Shown: positions 38,401-53,400, counted from the first letter of the stretch. The stretch is DNA of 64,000 bases from Endomychus coccineus (GCA_958510875.1 OY294068.1:31042297-31106296), one strand, 5' to 3'. Notes: generated by a model not told the origin, from the letters alone. Made by a program: numbers and translations.

Positions 38401-41400
38401 ATTGGCTTGCTCGTATCTAGATTTACTTATATTCTTTTTCTTGTTTTTAATCCATATCTAATTTGTCAAGTTAATAGTCAGATTGGTTTACATCGTTCTT
38501 TAAGGCTTGTTTAAACAAGAAATAATCCACGTGGTTACGCAGTATTCCATATCATCCTTCTTTCACTTTCCTCATAATAAATTTGTAATGGATGTCTCTT
38601 TAGGCTAGTCTTGGTGAGATAACGGATTAATTATTGATCTGGGTGAACTTAAATAAAGCCGAAATTCTCATTTACTGCTTTATGAGAGTACCGAGTAAAT
38701 CATCTCATATTTCTTGGACAGATTATTCATTTAGATACTACTATCATGATTTATGTCTATTATATTCAGTAATTCTATTGCAAATATCTAAATTACCTCA
38801 CTTATTTATGATTACCTTTTTTTAAAATATAAATTGTCATAACTTCGATAAGTAAACTATTATCCAAATATTCTCTTTCAGATTCTTATATTGTATTTCA
38901 CTAGTTCTCTTCAAGATTTCAATCTTTTTAATAATTTTGAATATACAATTTGGAAAGATAACATAATCAGTTGTAGGATTATATTGATTATCCCTGCTGA
39001 TTTAGTTATTTGTCCCTCGAACTTATGGCCAAGGAATTGCTCGTATTGTCTATTAGTCCGGGCAACGAACCGGAAAAAAAAATATAGTAAGCTAGAATTT
39101 CAAATTTTTTTTTGCGTTTTGTTCCTAATACCCCATAGATCATTCATGGCTATCAAGAACGCGGAGGTCGAGCTTTCTACCCCCCAAAACGGGGTTTCAA
39201 CCCCTCAGAGGAGCATTCTTATAAAAACAATTCAAAACTTGAGAAAATCAATGAATTAAGAGCCAAAAATGACCCTAGTATGTTTTTTGGGTCGCTGATC
39301 ACGATTCCGCAGTTAGTTTTCTCGGAAAACTCCCTCCAGATGGTGAATCTGGAAAATTTATATATAATATATAATTTACAATTTTGTTGCAAAAATGACC
39401 TCTTGTAGGGTTTTTTGGATCGCTGATCACGATTCCGCTGTTATTTTTCCCAAAAAACTCTCTCCAGATGGAAAATTCGGTAAATTTGAGATTTTTCTGA
39501 GACGGTTATGAATAATAAAGTCATTTTTGCAACAAAATTATACTTTATTATTCGTAACCATCTCAGGAAAATCTCAAATGTCCCGAATTTTCCATCTGGA
39601 GAGTTTTTTGGGAAAAATAACAGCGTAATCGTGATCAGCGATCCAAAAAACATACTAGGGGTCAGTTTCGGCTCTTAATTCATTAATTTTCTAAACTTTT
39701 GGATTGTTTTTATAAGGTCCCCCCCGGTCTTGATAGTCATGAATGATATATGGGGTATTAGGAACAGAATGCAAAAATTTTTTGAAATTCTAGCTTACTA
39801 TATTTTTTTTTATTATGGCCTTTTTCCCGACTTATTGCCTGGACTATATATTTCACGGTGGTTTAAACTTTCGAGACGTCTCCATCCTTTTTCCCGTGTC
39901 GTGTTGTAGAGGAAATTCCTGGCAGAGCACTTCCTCCAATCTCATCCAAGTTTCAAGGAAGGTAAACTTTTTTTTAGTTGGAATAACCAAATTTTTATGA
40001 TGAGTTATTTAAAATTATTATTCAATTTAATTAATCAAAGTTTTATAATTCTAATTTGTTTCATTTTCAATTTTTCTAGGTATTGATCTTTGTTGATTTA
40101 TAAAATAAGTATGTTATTATTCCAACTAATTTTGTTCCAATTATAATTTCCCGACGATTAAAATCAAATTGAAACTTGTCTTTATTTCTCTGATATAATA
40201 ATAACATTTATCCACCTCGTAGTGCCAGAAATTCTTGATTGAGGATTCTACCTTATTTTTTTGGCTAAAGCAGTTAGCGCTCTGGGTAACCGATCAATCA
40301 AGAATCAAAGCACACGTATCACTACCAGCTCTGAGTGTTAAATATATTAGCGAGCTAGTTGGGATCATTAGACACGAAAGGTCAGTTTAAAATCTTAGAC
40401 ACTCCGTCTTAATAATTCGTTACATGTAGGCAAGGAAATCATTAATGGATTTATTTTTTGCAAAACCAAATTGTGTAAGTGACATCAATTTGTTAGTTAG
40501 GAAACGTTTAGATAATTCTTTCAAAATTCTCTTCGATGCAATGAATTCTCGATAAATCATGATTTTATACAGAATGAAAGTTATTAAAAAGACTCACCAT
40601 TTTGTCCAAGTCCAGCGTAGGTCAAAATGATCTGGAACACTTGTAACATAATTTGTTCTTCGGGTTCAGGAATTCTACTAATACTCTGTTGCAGATGCTG
40701 TCTACTGAAAGCCCAAAACGCATAATGGAACCCTTTATACGTTTCACCCGTATCACCGCCATGCTCCTGACGGAGCCTATCCAATTTGTGTTTGCTTAAA
40801 CGGCGGAGCGTATTACGTAAGAAACCTGCGGAAGAATCCATCGGTTTTCTCAGTAAATCGTGATCAACCAGAGCTCTGCGACAGTTCACCAAATTATGAT
40901 ATAGACGAACGCGATCTTCGTTTGTAATACCTGGAGAAAACAATGGTCATCTTGAATTGAAAGAAATGATCAATAATAAATCAAACATTAGAAGTAAGTG
41001 AACCCAAGTTTGAAGTTAATTCTGATTATAATTTCTTAAACTATGAATCACAAGTTAAGAAGTACTATAAACGTTTAAAGAAGAGGTTAATATTTGCATC
41101 TTGTATAGATTCCTTTCGAATGTGTCCATTCTTTCAGCTTGAGAAGAGAAACATATTTGGTAGCAAGACGCATTAGAATCAAGGCCTTGACTTTATCCTG
41201 ATATCGAAGATAACTGTGCCCGAAAATGTTTGGTAACAAATGCATTGGAATTCTATTCCGACAATTAAGGTCACGAATTCCGGAAACTCAAAAATGGCGG
41301 AGTTATAGTGTTTAAAAAATGGTTTTAGTGTTGAAAACACTTGCAGGATCCTATTTTATTAAGGTCGCGACACTTTTGTGAGACAAGGCCGAGCGAGGGG

Positions 41401-44400
41401 GGCTTATCAAGACAATTATCGCTCAAGGAAGCGCTAGTTGGAACACACTGCGATGGTTGCAACATCTGTGAATTTTTTTGAGTGTACCGATTTTCTTCAA
41501 CTTTGGCATACTTATCACCTGTTTTTTGTATTCTTGGCCCAAATTTCAACGTCAAAGGACCTAAAATACCCTCGAGCTTCAGGGAATGACCCAAAACTTT
41601 TGTTGCTTCATTGTTTTTCTACATTTTGGAGATTACAATCAAAGAAAATTCAAAATACTTCAAAAAAAGGTTTTACCTTGATAGTATGCTATTTTAGAGA
41701 AAATCGTGGAAATTGAACAACCAATTATATTTAATTAGCTAATATGTTAACAATAAATTACTGATAAAATCTTTTGATCCCAATTTCCGGACAGTTATAT
41801 ATTTATGTTGAAAACATAAGCCATTATAGTTGGCCTAAAGGACCTTAAGCTGGACGTCAGTTCAAAATGAAGAAAAATTCCAACATCATGGCAAACTGTG
41901 AAATTACGGCAATCTTGCAAATTAAAAAATATGTTTCAATTATGCATAGGAAAAAACTTGAAAAGATTCAAACGTGAGCCTAGAGGTGTAATACCAAAGA
42001 GGGGCTTCTCAAGGAAACTATAGAAAAAGTCGGCCTAAAATGTAGTGCAAATTGCATTGCAGGGTTTAAGGCTTCTAGGACTGTGCCCTTTAATCCTAAT
42101 GCGGTGCTTCAAAGGATACCAAGAAACGTGCAGAGAACCAGGAGCGATGTAAGAAACAATAACGAGGGAGCATGGACGGACGTGTTTGTCATCTATAGTC
42201 TAAGAATGCCAACACCTCTGGTGACAAAGAGAGGCAAAAAAGACGACATAATTGTTACGTTAATTGAAAAAGCTCCAAAAAACTCAAAACCTAAAAATCA
42301 AAATAAAAAGAGAAGCCAAAAGTCCGATATATCCGATGAAGACGACATTTCAATTTCAAGCAACACCTTAATAGAATTGGACAGTGACAGTGAAGACGCA
42401 CCCTCGTGTTCTGAAACAACACAAAAGAAACTAATAAGACTGAAGACGTTCAAAATATTGAAGTAGGAAAAGGAAAGACTGACAGCAATATAAATTCAAA
42501 TGATTTTATAATGGTGAAGTTTCCAACCAACAAAAGATAGAGACTGTTCATTGGAAAGGTTGCAAGTGTTAACAATAATGAATATGAAGGAGGAAAATTT
42601 ATTATTGTTGTGGGGTTGGTTTGCAGAAAGATTTAAAATGAAATAAAGTAACGAATCTCATAACTGGACAACAATTATTTTTGAAGAAGTACGATATAAC
42701 AATCATACAATACAAACTACAAGTGATTTTCCATTCAAAATTATGAGAAGAAATATTCTATAAGTAGCAATGATTTTCTTCAAGGATGGATCATTTGAAT
42801 GGAGATAACCCCAACGTTTCAATATATTAATGTTAATTATTACCATTCAGTCAGAATTATTACCCCCACCCCCCCTAAATATACAAAATATATATATAAA
42901 GTAGTACCTTTCATTTTCTTAGGTGGCGACTCATTTTCTATAATCCATCCAGCTAAACTAGGATAATAGCTAGCTATTAAAGATCCTATTTCATTTTTCT
43001 GAGTAGTTTCAAAAACGAGACATTTATGATTATTCTCGTTCAGTTGTCTTTGTAGCGTAATAGTGATAAAACAGTCGCTAGGGTCTAGCATTATACTTTC
43101 GATGTCTTGGTAACGATATTCGTTCAGTACGAATTTGTCGTCTCGTTTTATCAACATTATACCATCACTGCTAATTCCCAATATTAAAGTGTTACCGTAC
43201 GACCAATAACCTCTATAAGTGACTTGGAACATTGTAGTACCGTATAGAGGATATTGCATAACACAAGACAGGTATAACGCTTTGGCTGTCAGCTCGGCAC
43301 GGTTAGCACCATATTGTTTATGCGCTTGAGCAATTATTGGAACCTGCAAAGAAATTCATCAATATTATCCATATTACTTTATGGTCAACATTTTAAATTT
43401 GCTAGGACAAAAGAAAACCATCATAACGTCAGTCTTAATTACTATATGGAATGTTAAATGTCAGTTTCCTAGAGTTTTCTATTTAACTTTTGTGTTTATA
43501 CTCCGTTTTTTTACCGCATACTCGATACAACATAAAAGAGTAGACCAACCAGATTTTCAGCTTTATGACACGACATTATTACAATTAATATATACATAAC
43601 TGCATATTTCTTCTGGAAGCGGCATGTCGCCGACAAAGGGAAACACAATAATCTTTACCGTGGGACCCCCACAGCGTATTCTGAGTTTGGTTTAATAATT
43701 CAAGCACGTCATAATTGTGCATTCCAATGATTACCAATATAATTATTGCATTGCAATTATTATACTCTTCGCGAACAAGTTGGAAAAGTATATTGCATTT
43801 AGTCAAGCTATTACATAAAAAATTCTCGGGAATTAGGTCACATTAACTTTCTGTTATAAATGTTCGTCTTTACGTACGTTTCGGTCTCACGACCATCATC
43901 AGAAGACTTATTTTGTTAAAAAGGGGTTAACTAAAACTAATTAGCACAATCGTCCATATCGCACAATTTTCAATCAAAAAGCTCACGCCGTCGAAACGAA
44001 CAGAACCACGAATAATCGAAAAATGTATCGTTAATATTAAAGTATAGATTTTTTTGTAACAAGAAACCACTGTTAAGTAATATTCTCATAATGTACAAAC
44101 GCATATTGCTATGGTCTCAAAGCAACTGGACTAACTGGAGTTCGAAGCTATATGTTTGTAATAACACGACCCAGATGCAGATTTATGACGTACTTGAAAA
44201 GGTTTTAGACCTGCATTGGAATTTAGACCTGTATTCTTCAAACGGTATGTAGATGATTGCCTTATGTGTGTTCCCAATGATGAATTTCAATATGTGATTA
44301 ATAAATTTAACAATTTCCATTGTAAACTTCAATTCACTTGTGAAATAGAAATAAACAATAACATCAATTTTCTAGATATGACCATTAGGCATGATGCAGA

Positions 44401-47400
44401 TGAAAAAATAAAAACTTCTTGGTTTACTAAAGAAGTCTGGTCTCAACGTTATCTTCATTTCAATTCCGTTGCACCAGCTTGTTATAGAAAAAGTGTCATA
44501 AACAGCCTCACAGACCGCGCGGTAAAATTATCCCACGCAGAGGACCGTCCCAAAAATTTAAAAATTGTTCGTAATGCATTGGAAATGAATGGCTACCCAA
44601 AAACTTTCTACAATCCTATCATTAAAGAGAGAATAAACAAAATCTATAATGGTTCTTCTTATAAAAATAACATAACAGGTAATACAGACAATTATATAAC
44701 TTTACCATACATTCCGGAGACCTCAGAAAAAATTAAGAAATGTTTGAAAAAGTACGATATAAATGTTGCGCATAAACCTACTAACTGTGTTGGGAAATAT
44801 TTCTCAAATCTAAAACCTGTAATACCTAAAGATAAACAAACCCACACAGTATATAAATTGAATTGTTTAGATTGTGATGGAACTTATACTGGAATCTCTA
44901 AATAATATTTACAAAAAAGAATGTACGGCCATAAGTATAGCACAAGAAATAATAACTTAGAAAATTCCAGCGCCCTTGCTAAGCACTGTTTTGATTATAA
45001 CCATCAATTTGATTACAAAAATGTTAATATTTTAGCTAAAGAAACCAATTATTATAAAAGATCTATCCTGCTTTGAGACCATAGCAATATGCGTTTGTAC
45101 ATTATGAGAATATTACTTAACAGTGGTTTAAAAAATCTATACTTTAATATTAACGATACAATTTTCGATTATTCGTGGTTCTGTTCGTTTCGACGGCGTG
45201 AGCTTTTTGATTGAAAATTGTGCGATATGGACGCTTGTGCTAATTAGTTTTAGTTAACCCCTTTTTAACAAAATAAGTCTTCTGATGATGGTCGTGTGAC
45301 CGAAACGTACGTAAAGACGAACATTTATAACAGAGTGTTAATGTGACCTAATTCCCGAGAATTTTTTATATAATTCATACTGGGTCAAGAATCTTATTAT
45401 ATTCTCAAGCTATTACTAAAATCGTTAAATAAAGTCATAGAGCAAAAATTCCTACATTCAGTATTTTTCATCGAATTTTAAGCAACTGAAAAAATCCGTC
45501 TGTCTGTCTGGATGTCTGTCACAAAATGTTTGTTCACGACTATTGTATAAAATATGCATAATGCATATGTTTCCTCAAGCATAATGATATCCATTAATCA
45601 CTAATGATTTCATTATTCACTACCATCAATATGACTAACATGATAGAAAGTTTTCTAGATAAATACGATAAAATAGAGCGTGCTATGAAACGTCAAGTCA
45701 GATCGAATTTAATATGAAACGTCAACAATTTGTTGGTTCAAAAGCAAAGTTTATTAGTATCAAAGTAATATTTATGGGTCGTGAACAAAGTATAGTATTC
45801 TACTTGCATATTATGACTATTATTCACTTATTATGACTTCATCCACGTGAATAATAGCCACCATAATATGCTCGTTGAATAATATACTATTGTTAACAGG
45901 ATAGCTTAAAAACGAAAGGTTCTATCATATTCAAATTTTGACACAAAATCGTTTACTGTTCGCTGACGAACCCTATTGTTACTCAGGGAAGTCGTGTAGT
46001 AAACACACCCTTTTCTGAAGGGTTGAGATTAAAAAAAAATCATAACTCTCAAAGTATAAATTGAATCGATTCAAAAAATACAGTAAAATTGAGTCAGTGT
46101 AAAACTGCTTTCACTCAAATTTCAACAAAATCGTTCGACAACAAAAACAATTATGGAAGTAAACTTGAATTAACACCGTACTTCAACAGCATATATTTAT
46201 ATCAGCGTTGTGGTCTGAGTGCTAGGATAACTGACCTCATTCAGTAGAGTCGGGTTCTAGTCCCAGAAGCGGAAAATTTGTTTTTGAACATTTTCTTACA
46301 AACATTATTAATTTGAATATTATTTAGTTGTGCAAAATGAATATTTTTTAATTTTCAAATATTTCATTATCTTTGCACAAATATGAAGATTATCTTATAC
46401 AATGTGAAACAATTATATGAAAATCAGTAACCAAATCAATGATTTGGGAAAAATAATTTTGACACGCAGAATTTTTCTAAGAGGAGCTGAGATGTCGACG
46501 TTTTAGGGTTCGATAGAGTAAAGCCTCTTCTTTCAAATGAATCTTGGTCTTTTCAAAAAGGGCAAGAAATGGGCCCGCTACGGGCCCAAACATACAATTA
46601 GAGATTTCTCGAGTTCTACTCTTCAAAAAAAGAGCCACAAGGGCTCAAAATACGGGTAAAACGGTCCTCTATTTGAATAAAATTTGAAAGTTTATGCGAG
46701 TTTGCTAACCATTTTTGAATTGTTTTGGGCCCAAAATTTTTAAAATGGCTTAGTTTCTCTAGTTTACGAGAGTAAATGGATATGTTATAGAAGCCATCAA
46801 ACTCTTTAATTTACATTTTAGTTTGGGTTAAAAGACCCATTTCTGGGGCCGCAATCGTAAAAATACGATATTTCCAAGATGGCAGATTTTGGACAAACAA
46901 AAGAGATAGAGAAAAACGTGAAATTGGGTCGAAAGTAAATATGAAATGCTACCTTTCAGCAGAAAATAAAGTTCCTAAAGCGAAATCTGTAAAAGGAAAT
47001 TAAATTTTAATTTCACCAAAAAAAAAATATCCTGGGAATGGACTCAAGATCGGCTCCTCTTGACTTATGGACAACTTTGCTCCTAGCAGTTTATTGGCCA
47101 ATATCTTGGAACGCATCAGGTTTTCGAATTTTTAACTAACATATTCGTGATCAGCGCTCCAAAAAAACATGACAATCAATCATAAAATAGAGATGTGGAA
47201 AAAATAAGAATCCCAATTGCACAGCGACTGGACTATATAGGCTATTCCCTTCGATGCAGTTGATGGTAGAAAAAATGGAACGAAATCACTTACCCAAACA
47301 TCATCTCCACGAGTTCTACTTATTCTATAAGGCAAGTATGTATCAATGTCTGTATAATATTCTAATTTACTGTTGTCTTTTGGATTTCCTAGTGCGACTT

Positions 47401-50400
47401 GTGCTTGCAGACCGGCAAGTTGTAGAGCGACTTTTTCAGTAACGGGGAAATCATCACACTAAAAAAAAATAGATCGATATAAACCGACCGAATTGAGAAC
47501 AATTGTTAGTTGCAAACTTACTTTTACAACACTATGAACTGCTTGAGCATAAAGTAAATTGACTTCTACGGGATCTTGACTGAGTTCCCGATTGGATCTG
47601 AACAAGCGCCTCTTGAAAATAAATCTATTTTCACCGCCACTTAAAGCAGTGGTAGCGCTTCGTCTACCCAATGTAGCTAGGCCACTTGGTGGAGTTAATT
47701 TGTTCTGTTGCCTGAAATAAAATAATAATATAATGACTATCTTAGAAAATTTCAGCTTATGTTACATTTCCCATTGTGCTATAACATCGTACAGATAATG
47801 ATGGGCTCGGACGTGCTCTTCACCTTCTGTTGTGTTTTGATAGATAGCCCATCCATCCAAATTTCGTAGGCACAGTCGTTCAGCCAATTTTCTTGCAGCA
47901 TCACCTGCCGTGTCAGTTGGATGAACATCGATAGCCTTGGTACGACCATCAAGAAAAAAGAATCGGCACACTATTGTTCCTAATCGTTTCATCGCCTGTA
48001 AAAAATATAAGACACTCAGTGTTTCAATTGATTCTGGATCGTTCTATTGCTTTGCATGGGACATTCCCAGGTTTACTGAATATTTATGAATCCGTTAGTT
48101 TCGTGGAAAATTATAACACATTCCTTATGGAAGAACTGAATCACATTCACGTTTAACATTACGTTAAACATTTTGAAACCATTTATTTTATATTGAATCT
48201 ACAATTCTGTAGGCTGCATTTTATCGAATCTGGTGTGAAGTTATTACTACATTCAACACTTTGTATACTTTATACAGGAATTGTGCTTACTTATGGAAGT
48301 ATCTTTTCTATAGCTTTGCATGAGGAAATGATGATCAGCGGAATATTTACAACTCTATCACAATTTCTTGTGTTTTACATCGATAGTAGCGAAAATGACA
48401 TATTAAAGTACAAGTGTAAATATTTACGGACGAGAAGAGGAACGAGCCGAGTGCGAAATTTCTAAACGATTACTTTAATAGTAATTTACGGTCATATGTC
48501 GTAAAATATTTAATTCCACACTGTTTTACTCAATGAATTTTAATTTTAATTGTCATAATAACAGTTCCATTAAGTCGCTTCTGAATACTCGCTAATAGTG
48601 ACAGCTATGCATTCTTCCTGTGAAGAAAATTGACAATGCTTCTTGTTCGGCCGACGTAAACAGGAAGGAAATTTAATTTAAAAGCACCAAAGCGATAGGA
48701 AAATTGATTCCAAGCGAATCCATAAAGAGTTACGACAAAAAATAATATGTTAAAATTATGAAAAATTGTGATTTCTCCTAAAAGATGAGAGGCAACACTT
48801 TCCCGTCAAGTATTTTAGTGTTCTATTTCCGCCCGCAAACTAATGACGTAAAATTGAATTAAATAAATGACTATTTAACTTCACCCACCATTTTGAATAC
48901 GGTTTCCACACCGGAGGTTTTGAATGACTTATAGTTGATATATTACCTCTATGATGAATGCTGTGCTTGTGAACAAGCGAATCTATTTTAACGCATTTTG
49001 CGACCCGCTCTAAGCTAAAAACTTATATTTTGACGTTGCTGATTTTATTGGAGTTTTACCATTCTTTGCTTACAGAATAATCAACAGGATGTCATATGCT
49101 ATTGCAAATTTGAAGCATTGTTATATAATTCCTTGAGAGATACTCTACAAAGCTGGAACTGAAAGGCAGTGTTACGTGAAGTCGTTCACATTGTGAAGCA
49201 TGTTCCAGTTTTTTATATATAATTTAAAGGATACGAATGATGCAATGGTATTTCAGCTGAGCTATAATCATTAGGTGAATGTAAAGTTCATGATACAGCC
49301 AGCTTGCTTTGCAGAATTGTGCTGGAAGCACCAGGTTCAAGTTATTTTCGATATGTTTCCATACCATGATATAAATAGTCATTATTTTTAAAAAGTTATA
49401 ACTACAAAAAATGTCAGCAGTAGTTGGAATAAAGTTTTAACGTCGCACTATTCCCATCTATTTTTTCGTTGATGTAGCATTTTTTAAAGGAACCCTCAAA
49501 ATCAATAGTGTATTATAGTTATTGCTATTTTAACCTTTTTAACGTTATACGTTACTGCGTTTCTGATTGATTCAATAATCTTAGTAACGGTTTCAGCTCG
49601 GTATTATATATATTTAAGCTTGGAAAGAGGTGGTTACCGGCATCTGTGATTTAATAGCGAAAAACTATTATGTTACTTGCGCGAAAACTCGAGAGATGTC
49701 TCTCTAATCTAGGAGAGTCGAATTATTTCCATTCTTTTTTAACATCAGTTGTGGGATTAAATTGATTATTCCTGCTGATTTATTTATTTCTCCTTCGAAT
49801 TTGTGGCCAACGTATTACTCGTATAGTCTATATTTCAGGGTATAAACGATCCAGACGTCTCCATCCTTTATCCCGTGCAGTGTTGTAGAGGAAAATTCTC
49901 CTCCAAGGTCATCCAAGTTTCGAAGACGGTAAAATTTTTTTTTGTTGGAATAACCAAATTTTCATGATCAATTGTTCATGACCTCTACCCAAAATTGTTT
50001 ACATATACAAATTAACTTAAATTTGAACCTTTGGTTCAAAAATTATTTTTCGTTATAAGATTTATAATTCTAATTTAACTAATCAAATTATTTACAATTC
50101 TAATTTAACTAATCAAATTATTTAGAATTCTAATTTGTTTCACTTTTAATTTTTCGAAGTATTGATCTATGTTAATTTATAAAATAAGTTTGTTATTAAT
50201 CTAACTAATTGAAGTTGAAATTTATCTTTATTTCTCTCGTAGTGCCGGAAATTCTTGATTGAGGATTCTATTTTATCTTTTTTGGCTAAAGCAGTTGGCG
50301 CTCTGGGTAATCCCATCAATCAAGAATCTAAGAACACGTATCACTAGGTGCCTTGAGTGTAAAATATCCTAGTGAGCTAGTTGGGATCATTAGACACAAA

Positions 50401-53400
50401 AGGTCACTTCAAAACCTTACAGTGGCCCCTCTTGCACACGTCGATGATGTCACTTGAATATTAAAATGAGAATTTCGGACACTTCTGCATATATTTTTAT
50501 AACCAGAAAAACATGGTCAACCATATGGTTCAATAAAATACTATAATTTCATTTGAAAAACTGAAGATGGATGTCAAAAATTCCCCTCGAAACAAGACTA
50601 CCACGCCCAAAAACAATACAGTTCCTATTTGAAGCGATCTGAAAAATGTCAACTCTATACGACCAATAGAAACGGCGTAATCGCCTCCACAGTGGGTACG
50701 CACGCACATACGCACACATAACATGTCATGTCAAAAATAGTCTAGATCGATTCCGAAATGCTTAAAACTGATATATCCGCGAAAGTCCGAAAAAAAAATT
50801 GTTTTGGCCCATATTAAAATTTTCCGTTACACTTTATACCATAATCATAAGATTTGATTGGTTTGTCCAAAAAAAATGTGAAGATACAAAGCAAAATCGA
50901 ATAGAATTTGAAACAGTAGGTACTCACCGCAATTTCAACAGAAGAAGGCGGATGCTCCCTCACTGTAACTTTAGTATTGTTACAATTATCCAAGCACCAC
51001 TGAACATATTGGGACACCCTTCCGTCCAGAGCCGAATTTTTCTTCAGAAACGAGATGAAATATCTCGACAAGAGTTTGGATGGCTGAAAACAAACTACAC
51101 ATAGACACAGTAGCAACCATGCACGTTCCGTAGCTTCTACATTTGGATTATTCGTAGCTTGTCGAATGCATTGCACCAATATCTCATCTCTCAATTCTTC
51201 CCTCTCCAAAGCGTATCCGACCATACCCTGTATCACTTGAAGTTCTCTTTCGGCGTTAAATTCGCCTCGGAGATATTTGCACAAATCCCTGAAGATCGAA
51301 CATGCGATGTTCACATTATCTGGATCGTACATGTGAATATGAGAGTTTGGAATGGTATTTCCTTTGTAGTAGGTGACCATTTCGTTTTTGGGAATCATTT
51401 CTGAACTCGGACGTTTTCGGGTCAACGTTGCGATGATTGTTCCTTCGGGACTACGTTCGTGATTGTTGAAATGAGTTTCCGCAAATTCGAGCATGTCGTG
51501 GAATATTTCCTCGTTATTCGATTCCTTTTCGGTAGTTTCCGTCAGTTCCTGGAGCTTTTTCTCTACTCTATGCTTTCGTCTTTGCTCCCGTTCTACGTTA
51601 GACTGCTGTTCCTGTTCATGTGGGAATTTCCAAGGTTGCGACTGGAATAAAATAGAGAATATAGATCGAACCTCAACTTTTGGCACATGAGCAAAATCTT
51701 TTGTATAGGTTAGGAGTTATAACCGTCGATAATTTTTGGATAATATGCCCGAATGCAGGTGGAGCTGGTGAAAGCACGAATAACTGAACATTTGACTAAT
51801 ACTACCTATAATTTTAGGTTTTCTGTATCATTACATTTGGTAACGTAATGTTACTTTATTTATGGGACCAAAAATACATGCATCAGGAAACAATTGAAGA
51901 TGCATTTATATATAAAATTTAAAATCTAGAAATTAGGACTAAACAAGAGTAAATGAGTTTGAAAATAATACATTTTTCACAAATACTATAAAAATAATGA
52001 TAAAGCAGACACTATTAACAACTTTTGAATGTTTAAACACAGTAGCTTTCATATATTGACAATCATAGCACAGTAGACTCCCGATTATCCAGACCTACCT
52101 TGGATAATCAAAAAACTCGTATAATCGGAAATTTGAAAATTAATTGTAATATGATGCTGATTATTTATATTTACAAGGGTAAGGTGAAAAGTCCCTGAAA
52201 AATGAAACAAGAAATGATTTATTTCGTCAAAACTCATTTTTTTCTCAACATAATCTCCTTACAACCCGATACACTTAGTCCAACGTTTTTCGATCCCTTC
52301 CAAATAATACGATCCTTCAAAATAGGCGTTTGTTTCAGCGATAAGATAAAAATCGCAGGGGGCCAAATCTGGAGAATGTGGTGGATGACGAACCAATTCG
52401 TAGCGCAATTCATGCAATTTTGCCATTGCGACTGCGGATCTGTGCGCCGATGTGTTGTCCTAGTGGAAGAGCACTCTTTCCTTTGTCAAATGAGGCCGCT
52501 TTGGCTTCAAATCGGCGTCGAATCGATCCAACAGGTCTACATAATATACGCCGGTAATCGTTTTACCCTTCTCGAGGTAATCGATATCAACACGGTTGTG
52601 CATCCCAAAAAACTGTAGTCATGAGTTTGTTGGACGATAAACCTATTTTGGCCTTTTCTGACTTTGATTCGCCGCGACGAGTGCACTATTTCGACAGTTC
52701 TTTGGTCTCTGGCGTGTTGTGATAGATCCATGCTTCGTCCACTGTTGCGAAACGACGCAAAGTCTTCCTTATCGCGCTTGAACATCGCCAAACACTCCTT
52801 TGAAGTTGTCACACGGTCGCGCTGTTGTCAACAGAGAGCAAATGCGGCACCCATCTGGCAGATAGCTTTCCCATATTCAAAAATGTATGCAAAATGTTCC
52901 GTACCCGTTCGGGTGAGATGCCCATAGCCTCAGCAATCTCGTGCATTTTAACTCGCCGATCGTCCAATATCATACCATGGATTTTATCGACGATTCAGTC
53001 TGGCGTTGTAACCTCAATTGGACGACCAGAACGTTTGGCGTCCTTTGTGGTCATACTACCATAACGAAAATCAGTAAGCCATTTGTGGAATCGTTCCAAT
53101 CGATGGTGAAGAGTCTCCATAATGTTTAACAAGCGATGCGTATCAAAACAGAATGACATATCAGTATGAACATTTTAATGCGTTCTACTTGAAGATGGTA
53201 CATCACAAATGTCACATGAGATTTTCGATTATGGCGCCATCTGTTCTATTTTCAATTACCTTGCCCTCGGATGAATGAATTTACATATTTAAACATTGAA
53301 ATAATTGGTTATTGGTGTTTGATGCATACGCGCTGCTGACCTACTTTTCGACGCAATATTTTCCATTTATTCATGGAAAGAATATCAGCCGAAACAGCTT

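Larger units (their letters stand above)
43815..45404 (+). mobile_element. Penelope-like element copy C with inverted ends and 12-bp target duplication
   Basis: Flanked by TCAAGCTATTAC at 43803-43814 and 45405-45416. Inverted arms of about 300 bp (43825-44124 and 45073-45372) are nearly identical and each holds a hammerhead. Between them the plus strand encodes the RT tail ([18 protein letters not shown]) and the GIY-YIG region ([20 protein letters not shown]). A single in-frame TAA at 44903-44905 replaces a Gln codon and is followed by open frame to about 45072, where the arm cuts the ORF. 5'-truncated in the RT and non-autonomous. It lies in the myosin intron 47294-43343. Confidence 0.9.

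Noticed and set aside
38634..39259. Plus-strand ORFs at 38634 and 38891
   Set aside because: They overlap the dispersed repeat and the foldback element; hydrophobic composition follows from T-rich DNA.
46203..46275. Functional tRNA gene
   Set aside because: A full cloverleaf with paired acceptor ends could not be drawn; kept only as a tRNA-like repeat.
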